A stretch of DNA of 64,000 bases from Vermamoeba vermiformis (GCA_045837725.1 JBEWZL010000247.1:1-64000), one strand, 5' to 3'. Positions 24,900-38,364 are shown, counted from the first letter of the stretch. Made by a program: numbers and translations. Notes: generated by a model not told the origin, from the sequence alone.

Positions 24900-27610
24900 A
24901 TGGAAGTTAAAACCGAGGATCTTGAGCGGTTGTTCGAATCCAAATATTCAGGTAATTTAAACTTCGTGATTTGGCGACAAATAAATAATGGAAATTAGTG
25001 AGATAAATTTAGATAATTAATCAATTTATTTTGTATCAGATTTAAAGCTCCAGAATATTTATTTATTTGGATCGAGACTTTACCAATGTCATAACGAGCA
25101 ATCCGATTACGATTTTATCGTATTAGTAGAAGGAGAATATTTCTTTGGATCTAAATTAATAGAAACAGATCTTATAAATTTAAACGTAAGTCACTCTACA
25201 CCAAAATATTGATCTCAATTAATTTTAAATTTTAAAATAGATCTACCACCTCGATTATTTTAACGAGTTACTTAAAGAAAACATAGTATGGGCGATAATG
25301 CTATATTATATTCCTTCAGAGTTTATCTTCAAAGAGAGCATCAAACTCGATTTCAAAATTCGGATCCCGAGCTTAAAAAAATCATGTACGTCTCAAATAT
25401 GATTTATATCCTTAATAATTATTTATATAGCGCTTATGGATGCCTCTCATAATTACGCTAAGGCTAAACGCCTTTGGTCTATGAACGAACACAAAAAATC
25501 GAAGAAAAATATAGTTCACGGTCTTCGGCACGTATTTATTAAAATATTATTTATTAAATATTTAATTTGCAGTTAAATTATAGATACATAATCAATTAGA
25601 CCGAATATTAATCGTTCGTTGATAGATATTTATTATTAGCGAAACAACTGCTCGAACAAGAAAAAATCGTTGATTTTACCGCTGGCAATGAATTTTGGCG
25701 CGATTTAATGCAAAATGAGTGGCGAGATTGGGACGAGATTGAAAGCAAATACAAACCTATCTACGGCGATCTGATGCACGAAATCAAACACTCGTACAAT
25801 CCTGAAGATATCAACGTAAGTACTTTTAATACTCATACTTATCATAGTCATAGCTAATTAAGGAAATATTTTTGCGTTAGAGCGACGAAGAAAATAAATT
25901 ATTATCAGTAGCGTACATTAACCGACTAGGAATCGATGCCTTATGCTCCGTAAGTACTATTTTCACATAACACTTCTTAATAGCATTAGCGTTATAATAT
26001 GAAAGTACTATTAATTAATTTTGAATAGTTTTTTAAATTTTTTTTGTTGATCCGGTGAAATTTTTAGGATTTTAGTATCACGAGCACGAAGCACAAAACA
26101 GCGAGTGATTTAGTGCTCTTAAAGTACGACAAAAAGAGCTCGCCACTCGATCAACTGATAGTGCAAGAATGTAACGGACTAGTTGTAGACGTGAAACAAT
26201 TGAAAGCTATCTGTGTCCCGCCAAAGAAATTCTTTCAACACAATGGCAATTTGAAATCAACTGTCGATGAACAGTCAGGTAAATATAAGATTTATAATTT
26301 AACAAGACGTTGTTGTCCTGGTTTTATTATCATTTTCGCGTGAAAAATTAGTTTGACACGTGTCAAAGATATTTTTCACAGGAGTCGCGATCGATGTACG
26401 CTCCTTATTTAGAAACTAATATTTATACAATTACTTTACAGCGGTGGTTTATGAAAAGATCGATGGATTGACAGCGAATTTGTACTATTACAATGACACT
26501 TGGCACGTGTCAACAGATTATACTGCAGACGGATCCGAACAAATTGAAATTCCATTTGATTTCTCAAAACAAGAATATAAATTACGTTGGAATGCGTGGC
26601 GAACGACAGAATTCACTGAAGAAGAGAAAAAAATGAAAGGACTGTCATTGACCAATCAAAAAATTGACGCAACGAACGAGCACAAGAAAATTGTTTCATT
26701 TTCGGAGTTATTTTGGGAGGCATGGTCCAAAAATGGCTATAAATTGCCCGAAGACACGACAAAGTGCTACTTTTTTGTGCTCATATCGAAACACTACACG
26801 AATGTTTGCAGATATTTCGAATCGATCGATCAGCAGCACCCGCGGTTCACTGAAAACACTTTGTTACTGATTGGTTGCAGAAATTTATCGACATTTGATG
26901 AAGAAGCTCCTGAAGGTTCGTCAAAACGATAATATTTCCTTTTATGGAAACTTCACACCAATGTACTTACCAAGGCTTTAGATGTGGCGGAAAAATATGG
27001 CTGGAAAGCAATTCCATCGTACAATTATTCCGCCTCAATCGATGACCTGGCGAAAAAATCGTTGGAATTGGATCCGATCTTTCACGAAGGATTCGTTGTT
27101 TGCGACAGCAGGTACGTACACACTTTCCAAATTTGGAAATAACTACGCAATGAACAATTACTAATTTGGTACTAATGAAGGTTCAACCGAGTCAAAGTTC
27201 GATCGCCTCAATTTTCCGCACTTTTGGAGCTGGATCTGGTCAACAATGACTTGAACACTAATTACAGACTAATGATCGATCTTATTCGGTCAAACGATCA
27301 CGTGACATTTTTGGAGTATTTCACGCAGTTACAACCACTCTACGAGAACGTCAAGAAAGATTTTGACAATTTTTGCGACGAGTTCCAAAAAGTATACAAT
27401 AGTATACGATTTGATATTAACGACCCAAATTTGGATCAAAAGTTATTGGCGAGAAATTACGCAGCGACAGCGAAGAAATACAATTATTATCAGCTCTTAT
27501 TTGAACTTCGAAAGATGAATTTTAGCGTGATAAGTGTCAAAGATTATTTGCGCACGACAAGATTGAAAAAGATTATTGATTTATTGCGCGAGATCAAAGC
27601 TAAGAAATAA
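24900..27610 (+). CDS. Nucleotidyltransferase fused to T4-Rnl1-like RNA ligase
   Basis: About ten exons start MEVKTEDLERLFESKYS. The N-terminal half is a minimal nucleotidyltransferase: LFGSRLYQCHNEQSDYDFIV (GS plus DxD-type acids), a third acidic residue in LDFKIRI and a helical part with HKKSKKNIVHGLRHYLLLA. The C-terminal half is an ATP-dependent RNA ligase with nucleotidyl lysine motif EKIDG (about 26455), the FxxxxxFFQHNG-type upstream region, motif IV EGFVV (about 27090) and motif V RVKVRS, followed by a helical tail ending KAKK. All catalytic motifs are present in both halves, so both should be active. RNA ligases of this type seal cleaved tRNA or mRNA ends; an RNA-repair role with the nucleotidyltransferase preparing or marking ends is inference. 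One intron holds a TGACACGTGTCA palindrome. Confidence 0.8.
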
Positions 27611-27809
27611 ATTCGTTTCGATAACATTCGATCTTGTTCAGTGAACAAATTACTAAATTAGGAAATCGAATACTTAAGCGTCATTACAACGAATATCGTT
27701 TTCTGCTAGCTGAGATAGTAGTATTAATTTTGATTTAATGGAATATAACAAAAGCATCTTCGAATACACAAAATCATCGTTGTGCCTGTCCTATGCTTAG
27801 TAATTTCCT

Positions 27810-29753
27810 TCACTCGATGAGGACTGAAAAATATTGTTGCTGCCATTTCAACGATTCTTCTTCGTTTTCAGTGAATATAACACTATCAATTAATCTTTTT
27901 GCTCCAACTTTCGTTTCTTTCAACAATTTTGTTAATTGTGGCGTTACAGCCGATCGCGTGATAAGTATGTAAAGCACATCCGTTAATGGAACCGATGGAG
28001 GCAAAAGTGCTTCGAGTCTGCCATGCGGGTCAACGTTCATATACCAATCTATTATATCTTGCGTAGTAACATCTTCTGGTCGATCTTTTTTTCGCTCATC
28101 TGGCGGAAAACTTCCCGCGATCAGATCCATCTTTGGAACCCATGAAAAATGTTCGTCTTTTGCAAAATTTTTGAAAGCATTTTGAACAGTTGTTGATATA
28201 TAATCATCTCTATTAACAACTGCGTCGTATTGAGATCGGTCTTTCAAAAACGCTAAGATCGCTTGGGATGTGATTTCTTGTTGGGCTTGTAAAAACCAAT
28301 ATCCGCTTTTGTAATCGTAAATTTCTTTTCTTTGCAGTTGTTTTAATAATTCCAATTCTCCGCGAGTTGCTGTTGCTCCATAATGTGAACTTCTATTCAA
28401 AAAATATGCAAGATCTGCTCCAATACTTTCACTAAAGGTGCTATTAGTCCATACATTGCCTCCATATTGTGTCGCTTTGAATTCTTTTGATGCTAATTTT
28501 AGCCACGGGCGTAACGGTAACGCATGGCCTGATATTAATGTCGTGCTGCTGTTCATCGTTATTTTGGATTCGTTAAAAGCAGTGCGTTTGAATATAATAG
28601 AAACAGGTCCATAATGCACATTCGGTCCCATCACCGCAAATACGTGCTCGTGAGTTCCAAGAAATTCATCGACCCAATAACCGATCCCTGTTTGCGACGA
28701 TGTTTTCGGATCTGATACGAGACTCAGCGCGACTTTTTCGATCTTATCAAAGTCTTTTTTTGTAAAGGCCGGGAAGTAGAATTCAAATCGAGCTCTGCGT
28801 AGTTGAATAACGCGTGTGTTGCCTAAACGATTGGCTGCAATCATGACCTGAAAACAATTGTAAAAAATTGCAATAAACGGTTTCATATTAAATTATTACG
28901 AATTTTACAAGAAAATTATAATTAAATTAAATTGCGCTTACTTCAGCCAAATTGATGATTTTTTCGATGCAATGATAGCACCGCGAAACGGGTACTGATT
29001 TATCCCACGGGCACAGTTTGTCGGTCATAATTTGAGTAAAATGCGTTTGAAAATTCTGCATTAATATAGTATATACTGAAGGTATATTATCTGAGAAGCG
29101 TGGTGGCATTAATCGGGATCTGGCCTTGACGCTTCCAGATTGAATTATCTTGATGAGCGTATCAACGGAGCAACTATGAACTGGCAGTAGCTTCGGAATA
29201 AGGTCTGTTACAGCTGCAGGCGGAGTTCTGAATATTGCTGAAGGGATCTTGTCGTCTTCAAATTGCGCCCGCCAAATGTTTCGGCTCCACTTGCAAAAAG
29301 AGTGGCTTGATTGCGATGGTAATGCAGATGCTATTAATAAACATTAGGTCACTTGATTATAATCAAAAATATTGTGTACGAGTTGAAAATAAATTAAATT
29401 GCCCCATTTCCAGATCCCCCAAAGATTTTTTTTCGCAGTATTATTTAAATTTTTATATTACAATCATTACCTTGAAATAAATAAACGCCAATAACTGCAT
29501 TATCACCAATTTTGTTGGTCGCCAAGGGCGAATCTGGGGAAAACGACACCTTCGTCTGCTTTCCTTCGCCTTCTTTATAATACCACGAATAAATGCAATG
29601 AATATTCGGTGGATTTATATTCGTTTTTTCTTGGATCAATTCTACCAAAGTTTGAGCGCTGCTACACACGGCGATCTTGTAACCATTCACCAATGTCGTG
29701 CCTGCTGGCGTATCATAGTGATTGATAGTCAACGAATAAATAGCTGTGTTCAT
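27810..29753 (-). CDS. Unrecognised protein of about 575 residues
   Basis: Three exons join in phase: a first exon from 29753 (MNTAIYSLTINHYDTPAG), a middle exon (about 28940-29338, ASALPSQSSHSFCKWSRN...) and the last (27810-28855, VMIAANRLGNTRVIQL...). The first about 95 residues look like a beta-grasp fold (VNGYKIAVCSSAQTLVELIQ). The middle has spaced cysteines (KLCPWDKSVPVSRCYHC). The C-terminal part has EFYFPAFTKKDFDKIE, YWVDEFLGTHEHVFAVMGP and VHYGPVSIIFKR, which look like a conserved enzyme or toxin-like fold, but I cannot name it. No signal peptide or TM segment is evident. Confidence 0.6.
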
Positions 29754-29892
29754 CTTTACTGACGTGGAAACAAAATAACGCCAGTTTCCCCGTTTTTTCC
29801 GGATCTAGCCTCGAACCACGTGGTTATCCTATCCAACCCAGATCAGCTAAAAATACACCACAAACAATAATTAAGTTAAAAATTAACCGTCT

Positions 29893-30845
29893 TTATGCCA
29901 TTAACAGAAACGCTGCTACGATTAAGAGCACAAGAGGATCCAGTAAACGTCGAGCTACAGATGAAGCCTTAGGAACGCTCGGCGCAGCTTTAGGAGTCGT
30001 TTCAGTAATAGGTGTAGCTTCAGGAGTAGTATTGTCAATTGGTACGTCGCTAGGGGTACTATTATCGACAGGAGCTGCGCTAGGCGGATTCAGAGGTACA
30101 TCCGCTGTCGGAACTGGAGGAGGGCACTGCAATGCTTGACCATAGCCTCCTGAATAAGACGAGCAATTGTAAGGAATATTGACGACTGAAGGTGATCCCG
30201 AGCAGTTGAGGCTCGGGTAGATCTCGATAGGAATTCCAGTGTCGGGGCCGCAAGCAGTCATCTTCGCCGTGTAGGACATGCCAGTATAATAGCACGTATT
30301 AAGTAAAGCTGTAATATGGTATAATTGAATTAATTGATTACTGATCGGTTGACGCGTTGCAAATCTTGATCTGTTCCGGATCATCGATTGCTTACCTGCT
30401 CCATATGAAGTTCCTACTCCCGTGCAAGCTGCTTGGCCAGACGAACTGTATGCTGCGAAAGTTGATGGTAAAGATGCAACATCCAACGTGCTGCACACAT
30501 ACGTGGTCCATAAACCTTCGCTTAATAGCGTGCAATCTTGTGGTATGCAATTTCCAACCTAATACAATATTATATAAACAAACAGAATCAAAACTAATGC
30601 ACTAAATTTTAAATATACTTCTAAAAATTAATTAATTTTGATTCATTATCGCTTTTGAAATACGAAGCTATAATATTTAAATATGCCTATTTAATAATAA
30701 GTTGCAAATTACTTACATTGCCCAATTTATACGCTCCGATCAGATCAGTGCAATTATCATTTGAATAGCTGAAGTAGACTTGAGCTCTTGAACTAGCGAT
30801 AAAACAAACGCTAAGCGTAAATAATATGTATAACGCGCCCTTCAT
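29893..30845 (-). CDS. Secreted cysteine-rich GPI-type surface protein
   Basis: Exon 1 starts at 30845 with a signal peptide (ALYILFTLSVCFIASSRA). Two more exons carry about ten cysteines (NCIPQDCTLL, TYVCSTLD, NTCYYTGM, TACGPDTG, LNCSGS, YNCSSYSG, LQCPPP), then a Pro/Thr/Ala-rich stalk (PTADVPLNPPSAAPVD) and a hydrophobic C-terminus (LLDPLVLLIVAAFLLMA) with nothing after it, as in GPI-anchored proteins. About 260 residues, no named domain. A TGACAC-GG-GTGTCA palindrome lies about 36 bases upstream of the start codon. Confidence 0.7.
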
Positions 30846-30880
30846 GGTTGTTTTCTGCGAGCGAAAGTTAACTGTGATTT

Positions 30881-30894
30881 TGACACGGGTGTCA
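30881..30894. promoter_or_regulatory. Palindrome TGACACGGGTGTCA upstream of a surface-protein gene
   Basis: Two half-sites TGACAC/GTGTCA separated by GG, 36 bases upstream of the start codon at 30845. The half-sites are the same as in the intronic palindromes at 24342, 24449 and 26354. A position just upstream of a start suits a transcription-factor site; the factor is unknown. Confidence 0.35.
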
Positions 30895-31004
30895 ACAACA
30901 AATTTCGTCGGTTAAACAAAACGTTAATTATCAACGCAGTAGATTAATCTAAATAACTTTACATATTATTATTAATTTATACAATAATTTAATCGCCATA
31001 TTTT

Positions 31005-34000
31005 TTAAGAGCTTGACAAGCTCGAGCTGCTGCTACTGCTTTCGGATGCCGAAACACTTTCTTGGTCCTTAGATCCAGACACATCGTCTGTTCGCTTTGA
31101 CTCATTATTCGAAGCGGAGATATTCATATTTCCGCTGGCACTGCTACTAAATGTTCCGCTCAAGGTGCTGTTTCTGGTTGTTTCAAGTCTGCTCGTATTA
31201 ATCGGTGTTATAAACGACCTTGCGCTCAATAAATTCGATGAGCTCATATTCAATAGTCCTCCTTGACTGCCAGGCAACGACGGCACCATTTCGCTGCTAC
31301 TACTGCTGCTTTCTTCGCTCGGAAGTTCCACATCCGGATACACTTCGACGTATCTGCTCGTTGTCGGAGTTTTAGGCGTCTTCGGAGTTTTAGGTGTGAG
31401 CGGGTGTGGCGTTTGCATAGTTTTATCCGCAGTCGTTGAAGTGGTTACTGTCGAAGTACCTGTCACTTCCATTTCATTCACTTCGTCAGACTTATGGCTC
31501 ATCGCTTCAGCAGAGTTAGTGACCTCTTTAGACGCACTGGTGCCAAAGTTAAGTGACCGTCTTGTGGCTGACACTGTTGATCTCGACAACTTCTGCTTAG
31601 CATCAACAGTTCGAAGAATAGATACGACAGTAACAATAGGAATCACTTCGACTGCAATCAAAATCGCCATTGCTAGGACGTTGTTGCGGTAGCCAGTGAA
31701 TAGCAGCGCCAATAAGAACGCACATTGTAATAACAAGCCAATGGAACAAATTGTCGCGGTCCAAAAAATCTGCAAAAACTAAAATTAATAAATTATTTTT
31801 TTTTAACTGAATTTTCTTTACGTACTCTTCGTTTGGTGCCTTGCTTGTCAGTTACTTTGCCCGATCGTTTATCAGATTGGACCATATTGCTGTACACTCT
31901 GAAACCGTTGATCAAATACCCAGCACCAAGTGCGAGCGACAAAATCGATACAATAAGACGATAAACCATTGCAATCTTTTGTCTAAACATAACTCAGTTA
32001 GAAAATATTTCCAAATTAGGAAATACCTACCTTGTGTTAAAGTCCCGCGAAATAAATCTTCCGCCGCAGATTGCAACGTCCTCTGACGACAAAGTCTCGT
32101 ACAAAATGATCAGCACGATGAAAATCGCGTAGAGTGCGCCGTTGATAATACCGACGACAGTTATAATTCTCTTGTTCATAACTCGGCGGGAAATACTTGG
32201 CTGACGAATCAATCTCATCGTGAAAATCCTTTCATGAAAAAAGTAATTAGTACTATTATTACTAATAAATATACAGATATTTATCGATATCAAATTCAAA
32301 AACAAGGTTGATATAAAAATGGTATTGATGAATGTTCCTCTAATAATATCTGAGACGTACCATAAGACCACAAAGAAACTTAATGCAGAGAAGTAAAGGA
32401 ACGACGGCAGCTCGACGACAACGTACACACCTCGTGCATTGGCCGTCGAAAAAACACCGCCGGCAGAGAGCAAGTAGAACAATAATCTCACTAAAAAAAC
32501 AAATAAACAGACGTATTGATTGAAGACGGGACTTACCCAAGCATAAAGCAGCCAACAACAAGATGACAACAAAGTTCAATTGCTTGTACAATCTGTAGTG
32601 CAAGATGATCGCTGCTTTGACAACTGCAAAAACCAAGCAGAACGCGTAACACACGATAGAAATGACCAGTAAGGCAATCTCACCGTCAGTAAAAGACTTA
32701 AGTCCAAAGAATTAGTGCAATGACTTGACGTGAGCACGTGATTTTTAACCTTACCACTGAGGGTCTAACTGTGCTCCAATTATCAACGCGAATGATTGGT
32801 AAGTACACTACTTTTTCTCCCGCAACAATTGACGGAACAACTCCGCAATAATTGTTGCCGGAAACACGCACTGAAATGCCCATGGGTGTAACTTTGTTTG
32901 TTTTTACGTCACTGGATCAATCAACATTAGAACTGTTCAAATTGTACTGCAATACTAAGACGTACACTTTGCCAATGTCCAAAATAGGAAATCTGTTCAT
33001 GATCGCGGTGCTGGGCTCAGATTCAATCTTCGTACAAATTTCGATGGAATTCAACGACGCATCAGTGAACTGGTATCAAAGATATTAATAAAGTTCAAAT
33101 TAAGTATTAACGTCACTTACCCCAAAGCTCACTCCATCTCCAATCAAACGGCCAACAATCGCGTCCAAAGTGTTTGTGAAACTGTATTGATTGTCCTCGC
33201 TGAAGTCGATCAAGAAACTAGACAACGGGTCCTATTCAAAAGTTAGTATTGTACAGTAATAGTGGTACCGTTAATTAGACCCTGTGTTTTAGCGTACCTT
33301 AGTATTGAAGCGGAACTCGCCAATGCTGACAGCACCGAGTCCAACATTGATGCACGTGCTCGTGGCCTCAAGCGAATCAGCCGTGCAGTATGCCACAACA
33401 TTGTTAGCCTCAAGAGTACCATTGACTCCTTGACAAATGACATTGACAGCGTCACTTGTAGTCGGGTCGTATGCATCGAAACATTCTTCGGAGGCATAAC
33501 CCGAAGGATTACAGCTGCACGTGACGATGTTCAAGAGGTCAAACTGTTGTCCGTAGAAGCACTTCGATTGAGTCTTCAACTCGAACGCGTACTTGGTGTC
33601 AATGGCAAGACTGATTTCATCGTACAGGCTGATGAAGTCAACGGTGGGCTGGATGCTGTAAGGCTTGTAAACTGCTCGTGCTTGCCAAGTCAAGTCACGA
33701 ACGAGACCTCCTTCCCAAGTGCCCTGATTTCGAGGCTGTAAGTACTTTTGTATGGGGCACGGCAATCAACTTACAGGCTGCCAAGTCATGATTGAAATGT
33801 ACTCTCCATTAGCCTCCAAGCAGTTGGCCTGATCTTTGAATGACACGATGTACCCGTTGTTAAAAGAGAACGAGATGAACGGCTCCTTGCAACCAAATCC
33901 AAATGCCTCGCACTCTGCCTTAGTCTTGGCCGCTGTAAAATATTATTAGATAAGACATTATTGTCAAGAAGCAATTGCTGCTTACGATTCATCCAAGCGC

Positions 34001-37000
34001 CGTTGTAAGTAGTACATTGTACAGCCGAAGAAATCGAATGATCGACACATCCGTACTAAAATTAATGCGTAAATAAGGAAAACGAAGTACTACTGGACGT
34101 GTACTTACATATGTGGTGACCATAGGATTTGGATTCAAATTGTTCAGAGGGCAAGGAGGGTTTTGATAAGGTGCAGTTGGGAACACACAAGCGCCATTAC
34201 TAAGAGTAATTAGCACGACATCTGAGATCAGGGTAGACTTACGGCTCCAAGTACTCATCACCAATGCATTCGCCAGAGTTCGTGCATTCGTTTGCATCTA
34301 CGCAGGCTCGCGGTGTGTTGCCAGTCCAACACGTGGCATTGCAACGTTGCTTTGCAGTGCAAGCACCTGCATTGACTTCACCCGTAACAGTCTTGTCGTG
34401 CAAGATACAGCCAGTAGCAGCAGTGCACGAATTTGAGTTCGTGAGCGAGGCTACCTCCACGAAGTTTTGGCCGTCTTCAGTTATTCCGCAGAACGATGTC
34501 GAGAGCACAGGATTCAAGCACTCAGCGGAGCAGTTGGTTGGATTGGCTAAAGTCGAGCAATCGAACCAGTTGCACTTTTCAACGCCAGTGCACTCTTGAG
34601 AGGTTGGAACGATCTCGGTCTAACATAGCGTTAGAAAATAATACGGGAGATGATAACGACTTACCCAAACTTTGAAGCATTGGCCTTGGATGTAGTTGTC
34701 GCACTCATAAGGAATGTCACAACGCTTGTCGAGACATTGGAAGGACTCACATTGAGGGCAAAGTGTTGACTCAAAACCCGGATCCAACGACCAGTGCGTA
34801 CGATAATTCAAGGCAAGATCGTACTCACCAGTGCAGTCGTCCTTCGTAAATGCGTTTTTCCATTGTTGCAAGTTCGTCGATGCACCGACTGCAGAAACAG
34901 GTTGGATAGACTTCGCGTTTTCAATTGTTGAACGAACGAACGGATCCGCTGCGAGCAAGAAACAGTTCCAAAAAGTGTCGTATTGAGCAGTCACGTCGAT
35001 CGAACACGTCTTCGTGAGCATGTTGCACTTGTATCCGCTGCAATCATCATCATTGTAGCATGTGATACCCTTCTTGGGATACTCGCCAAAGGCCAAATCT
35101 TTGCACTGTCCGTACATCATGAACAATTCAGTTCGATACGGCAGCTCTCTCGGTGTGTTAGAACTGCAGCCGATAACTATATCTGCTGCCACGGAGCTCT
35201 TAGAGAAATAATCTTCGATGAAGCTTTCGAGGCATTTTGGTGCGTAGCATTGATTTGCAGTCGATGTTGTTGAAATAAACGCCGAAATTTCGTACGGTTG
35301 CTCACGAACAGAGCAAGCAGGACCTGTCCACGATAAAGAGCTGTTGCAACAAGGGTCCGTGGCAAACTCAATAGTGTCTGCCGCAGCCAAGCAGTTCGGA
35401 GTTTCAATCTGGACTTGTTCAGTGGAAGATTCGTATAACTCCGAAACGAATTCTCGACATCCGACAGTATTGTCGAACATTGAATCAACGTCCAACTAAA
35501 CAAAAGTTAGCAACGATATCGACTGCCAACCTTCTCGTACCTGGTATCTAATGTCTGAAAGTCTTTGACCTTGCTTGATGTCTTGTTGTTCGGCAAGCAA
35601 CTCTTTCATTCTACTCGTCGTGCTTTGCAATAGCTTTGCATCACAACCCAAGTTCTTGTCTTCAAAATTTACTGTCATTTGCAAGGGCTACAAAAGTAGA
35701 GTCAGTGCTGTTTCTGATGAGTTTACGAAGAATGACCTTACCAATCTATTTCCATCCACAAGTCGGCCAAGGAACTTCATCGAACAGTCCCCAATATTAT
35801 CTTCAGTTAAGAAAACTTTAGTTTGCAAGTCGAGCGTGTAGTTCAGTAACATCACTCCGACAAACTTTGTTGAACGTGGATTGGACGGAACATCCAGCAA
35901 CCTAGTTGAATTAAAGTAGGTCCTTTTGGTAATGATAATATCAGATGCTACGTACATTATTTGATTGAAGTCAGCTTGGCCCGTAGTAAAAGTAGGACGA
36001 GGGAACAATGGCACCGCGTCATCAGTCGGCGAAACAGTCCAATAGAGCTCACAATCATGGTCATCGTAAATTCTGTAAAAGCACACGAACACTGTATCTC
36101 GTGAGGGGCACGATATCATTGACGTTCCATACGTTTCAAACACGTATTGGAATGGATTGTAGCGCGTTAATGGCTCGTAGAAAACCCAACCAGGGTTCGT
36201 TGATAAGCCTATATATGACGTGTTCCTCGTGCTAGTCACGGCCAAATAGAGCTTATTTACACCAAGGTCCTATTACGGCGTGATAAGTATATGAGAGGAG
36301 GCTAATTAAGGCGTGAAAAAGTACCTGTGGACAAAGCATAAATGCGTCGCGTTGAAGGCCACCGCTATCATCGACTGCACGATAGAACACCGACGCCTGA
36401 TCTTCTAGCTTCTTGGGCTTAGGATCGGTGTACGAAAAATATCTGAATCAAACGAAGATTAAATTTTTTTGCGTCCAAAAATAAATAAGATTTGTCTCCT
36501 ACACTTTGGTGCCTCTGCTAGAAAAGAAGCTAATAGGCGTGCACGTCTGCGGCAACGACATTTCAAAATAACGAATGCCTCCCTCCTCATTAGACGGTGT
36601 AAAGTGCAAAATTTCATCGTCTTTCAAGCACGTGTGTTCTGCGCTCGTTGGAGTACACGATAACGGCGCTGAAACTGGCTGAGGAATATCTAAAATAATA
36701 AAATAAGATAAGTGAATAATTTAAGATGATTTAAATTTATTTGCTGTCATTAATCAAGAACAGTAAATTAAACTTACCATGTAAGGAAACGGTTAAAGTG
36801 ATGTTGGCACCAATGCCCAAAGCGAAAAATTCGCTCGGGAACGAATAGACCTCGATAGCTAATGTGCCCAATTCATAATCTAAATCGGCCGGGCATATAA
36901 TCGCTGTCTCGGGACCGTAACGATCCGAAATGGCAGAAGTGAATCCTGCAGATTGATTTGACGTGAGTTTAAATTTGCAAAAATATCGTTTTGATTACCT

Positions 37001-37884
37001 TCTGAATTATACTGCGAAGCTGAAGCCACATAAAGATCCGGATCGCCGTACTGCGTTTCCAGGCGAATATAAATGAATTTACATGTTGCAGCGCCTTACA
37101 AAGGAATCGGTTAATTTATTGCAACTAAACCAATGATGTTGTTGCTTACCAGTATAAACTTTAAAATCAGTGACTTCGTCAGGGCCAATGTAGATCGTAA
37201 ACGGTTGATCTAACTGCAATGTCTACAAATACGATTTCACATTTAGACTCAGTTAACTTTTATAAATTACTATGGCTTGAACTTACATTTGTTATATTGC
37301 AAATAGGACCAACGGGGCAAGCACACGGACCAGTTGATCGAGATCCCGCGCAAACATCCGGATTTGTGTAATCGCAAGGCTCGCAGGCAGGAGTTGGTGC
37401 ACACGTCCGATTAACACATTGTCCTTGAGGTATTAATATGAGCGAGTTGTTAAGTCATAAATTAATTATTTATTGGTTTAACGGATTACGTACCGTAAGT
37501 TTTAGTGACGGCGATATCTTGATCAAATTCAACTTCAAATACACCCTATATACCACATGTTAGTAATGCACTGATAGAATCGTAATTTGTGGGTTTTCAT
37601 AATCTCCACGGCAGCACAAAAACTATTGCAATTATTCATTTGTTTGATTAATATTTAATTAAGCTTCATAAATAAAGCACTTTAAGAGTATTACGTACCA
37701 CTGATACAGGGGCGCCTAACAAATTGCCTGATTTCACCTACATTAATTGTCAGTTACGACGGCAGAAAATCTTCTGTAGATTCAACGGTCTTACTTGTCT
37801 TGTTGAGCTCGTTACTGATATGCTATATACCCTCGACAATGCGAGGACCGAAATTAACAAAAATATGACAAAATTGTTTCGCAT
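31005..37884 (-). CDS. Very large cysteine-rich receptor with C-terminal multi-pass membrane domain
   Basis: About twenty short-intron exons all read leftward in phase. The start at 37884 gives a signal peptide (MRNNFVIFLLISVLALSR). The ectodomain begins with an EGF-like Cys-rich stretch (TYGQCVNRTCAPTPACEPC), then PPC-like beta domains (GDPDLYVAS, GVMLLNYTLD), then long Cys-rich segments (CYNDDDCSGYKCNMLTKTC, CPQCESFQCLDKRC, CVDANECTNSGECIG). After 32.70 kb come about seven or eight TM helices (ALLVISIVCYAFCLVFAVV, FLYFSALSFFVVLWYV, IINGALYAIFIVLIILYE, YRLIVSILSLALGAGYLI, CSIGLLLQCAFLLALLF). The cytoplasmic tail of about 190 residues is Ser/Thr-rich with TPKTPKTPKTP repeats and ends in a poly-Ser run. 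This plan suggests an adhesion-type seven-TM receptor; ligand and signalling partner are unknown. About 1700 residues. Confidence 0.65.
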
Positions 37885-38364
37885 TTTCAGTTCAGATCTT
37901 CGTCTGATTGCTTTTCAATGATATGGCTCGCATGCACGAGCTAGCTCTCTCGTCTAAATTGCTAGAGAACTGACGTAATCTCCTAAAGCTTGATTCAAAA
38001 ATGATTTTTTGCCCGAAGCAACCTTTTTAAGGCAATTCAGAATAGTCCTGGAAAATATACGTACCAGCTCTGAAATTTAACCTTTAAGATAGCAGTGGTT
38101 AGTGCGATGAATACGGAAGAAGCTAATGCTCATTGCTTACCGAAGTTTAATCGTTGCACAAGTGCTCGTTTCCCGCATCTAAATAAATTAGTTTTACCTA
38201 ATACGGCAAGTCCTGACTAAAGTAGCCGAATTCAATTTTTGTTCGTGTGAAGGCATATCGCCTCTGTTTAGATGATATTGGTTGCCCGCCTTCAGCGGAC
38301 CCTGTCTTTATTACATATTTACACCAAATCTGATTTCTGATCAGAATATTCAAAATAATAATTA
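37885..38364. other. No gene seen
   Basis: About 480 bases between the start of the large receptor gene and the stop of the ubiquitin-like gene, both on the minus strand. I find no exon, RNA gene or repeat. The receptor's promoter is expected here. Confidence 0.45.
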
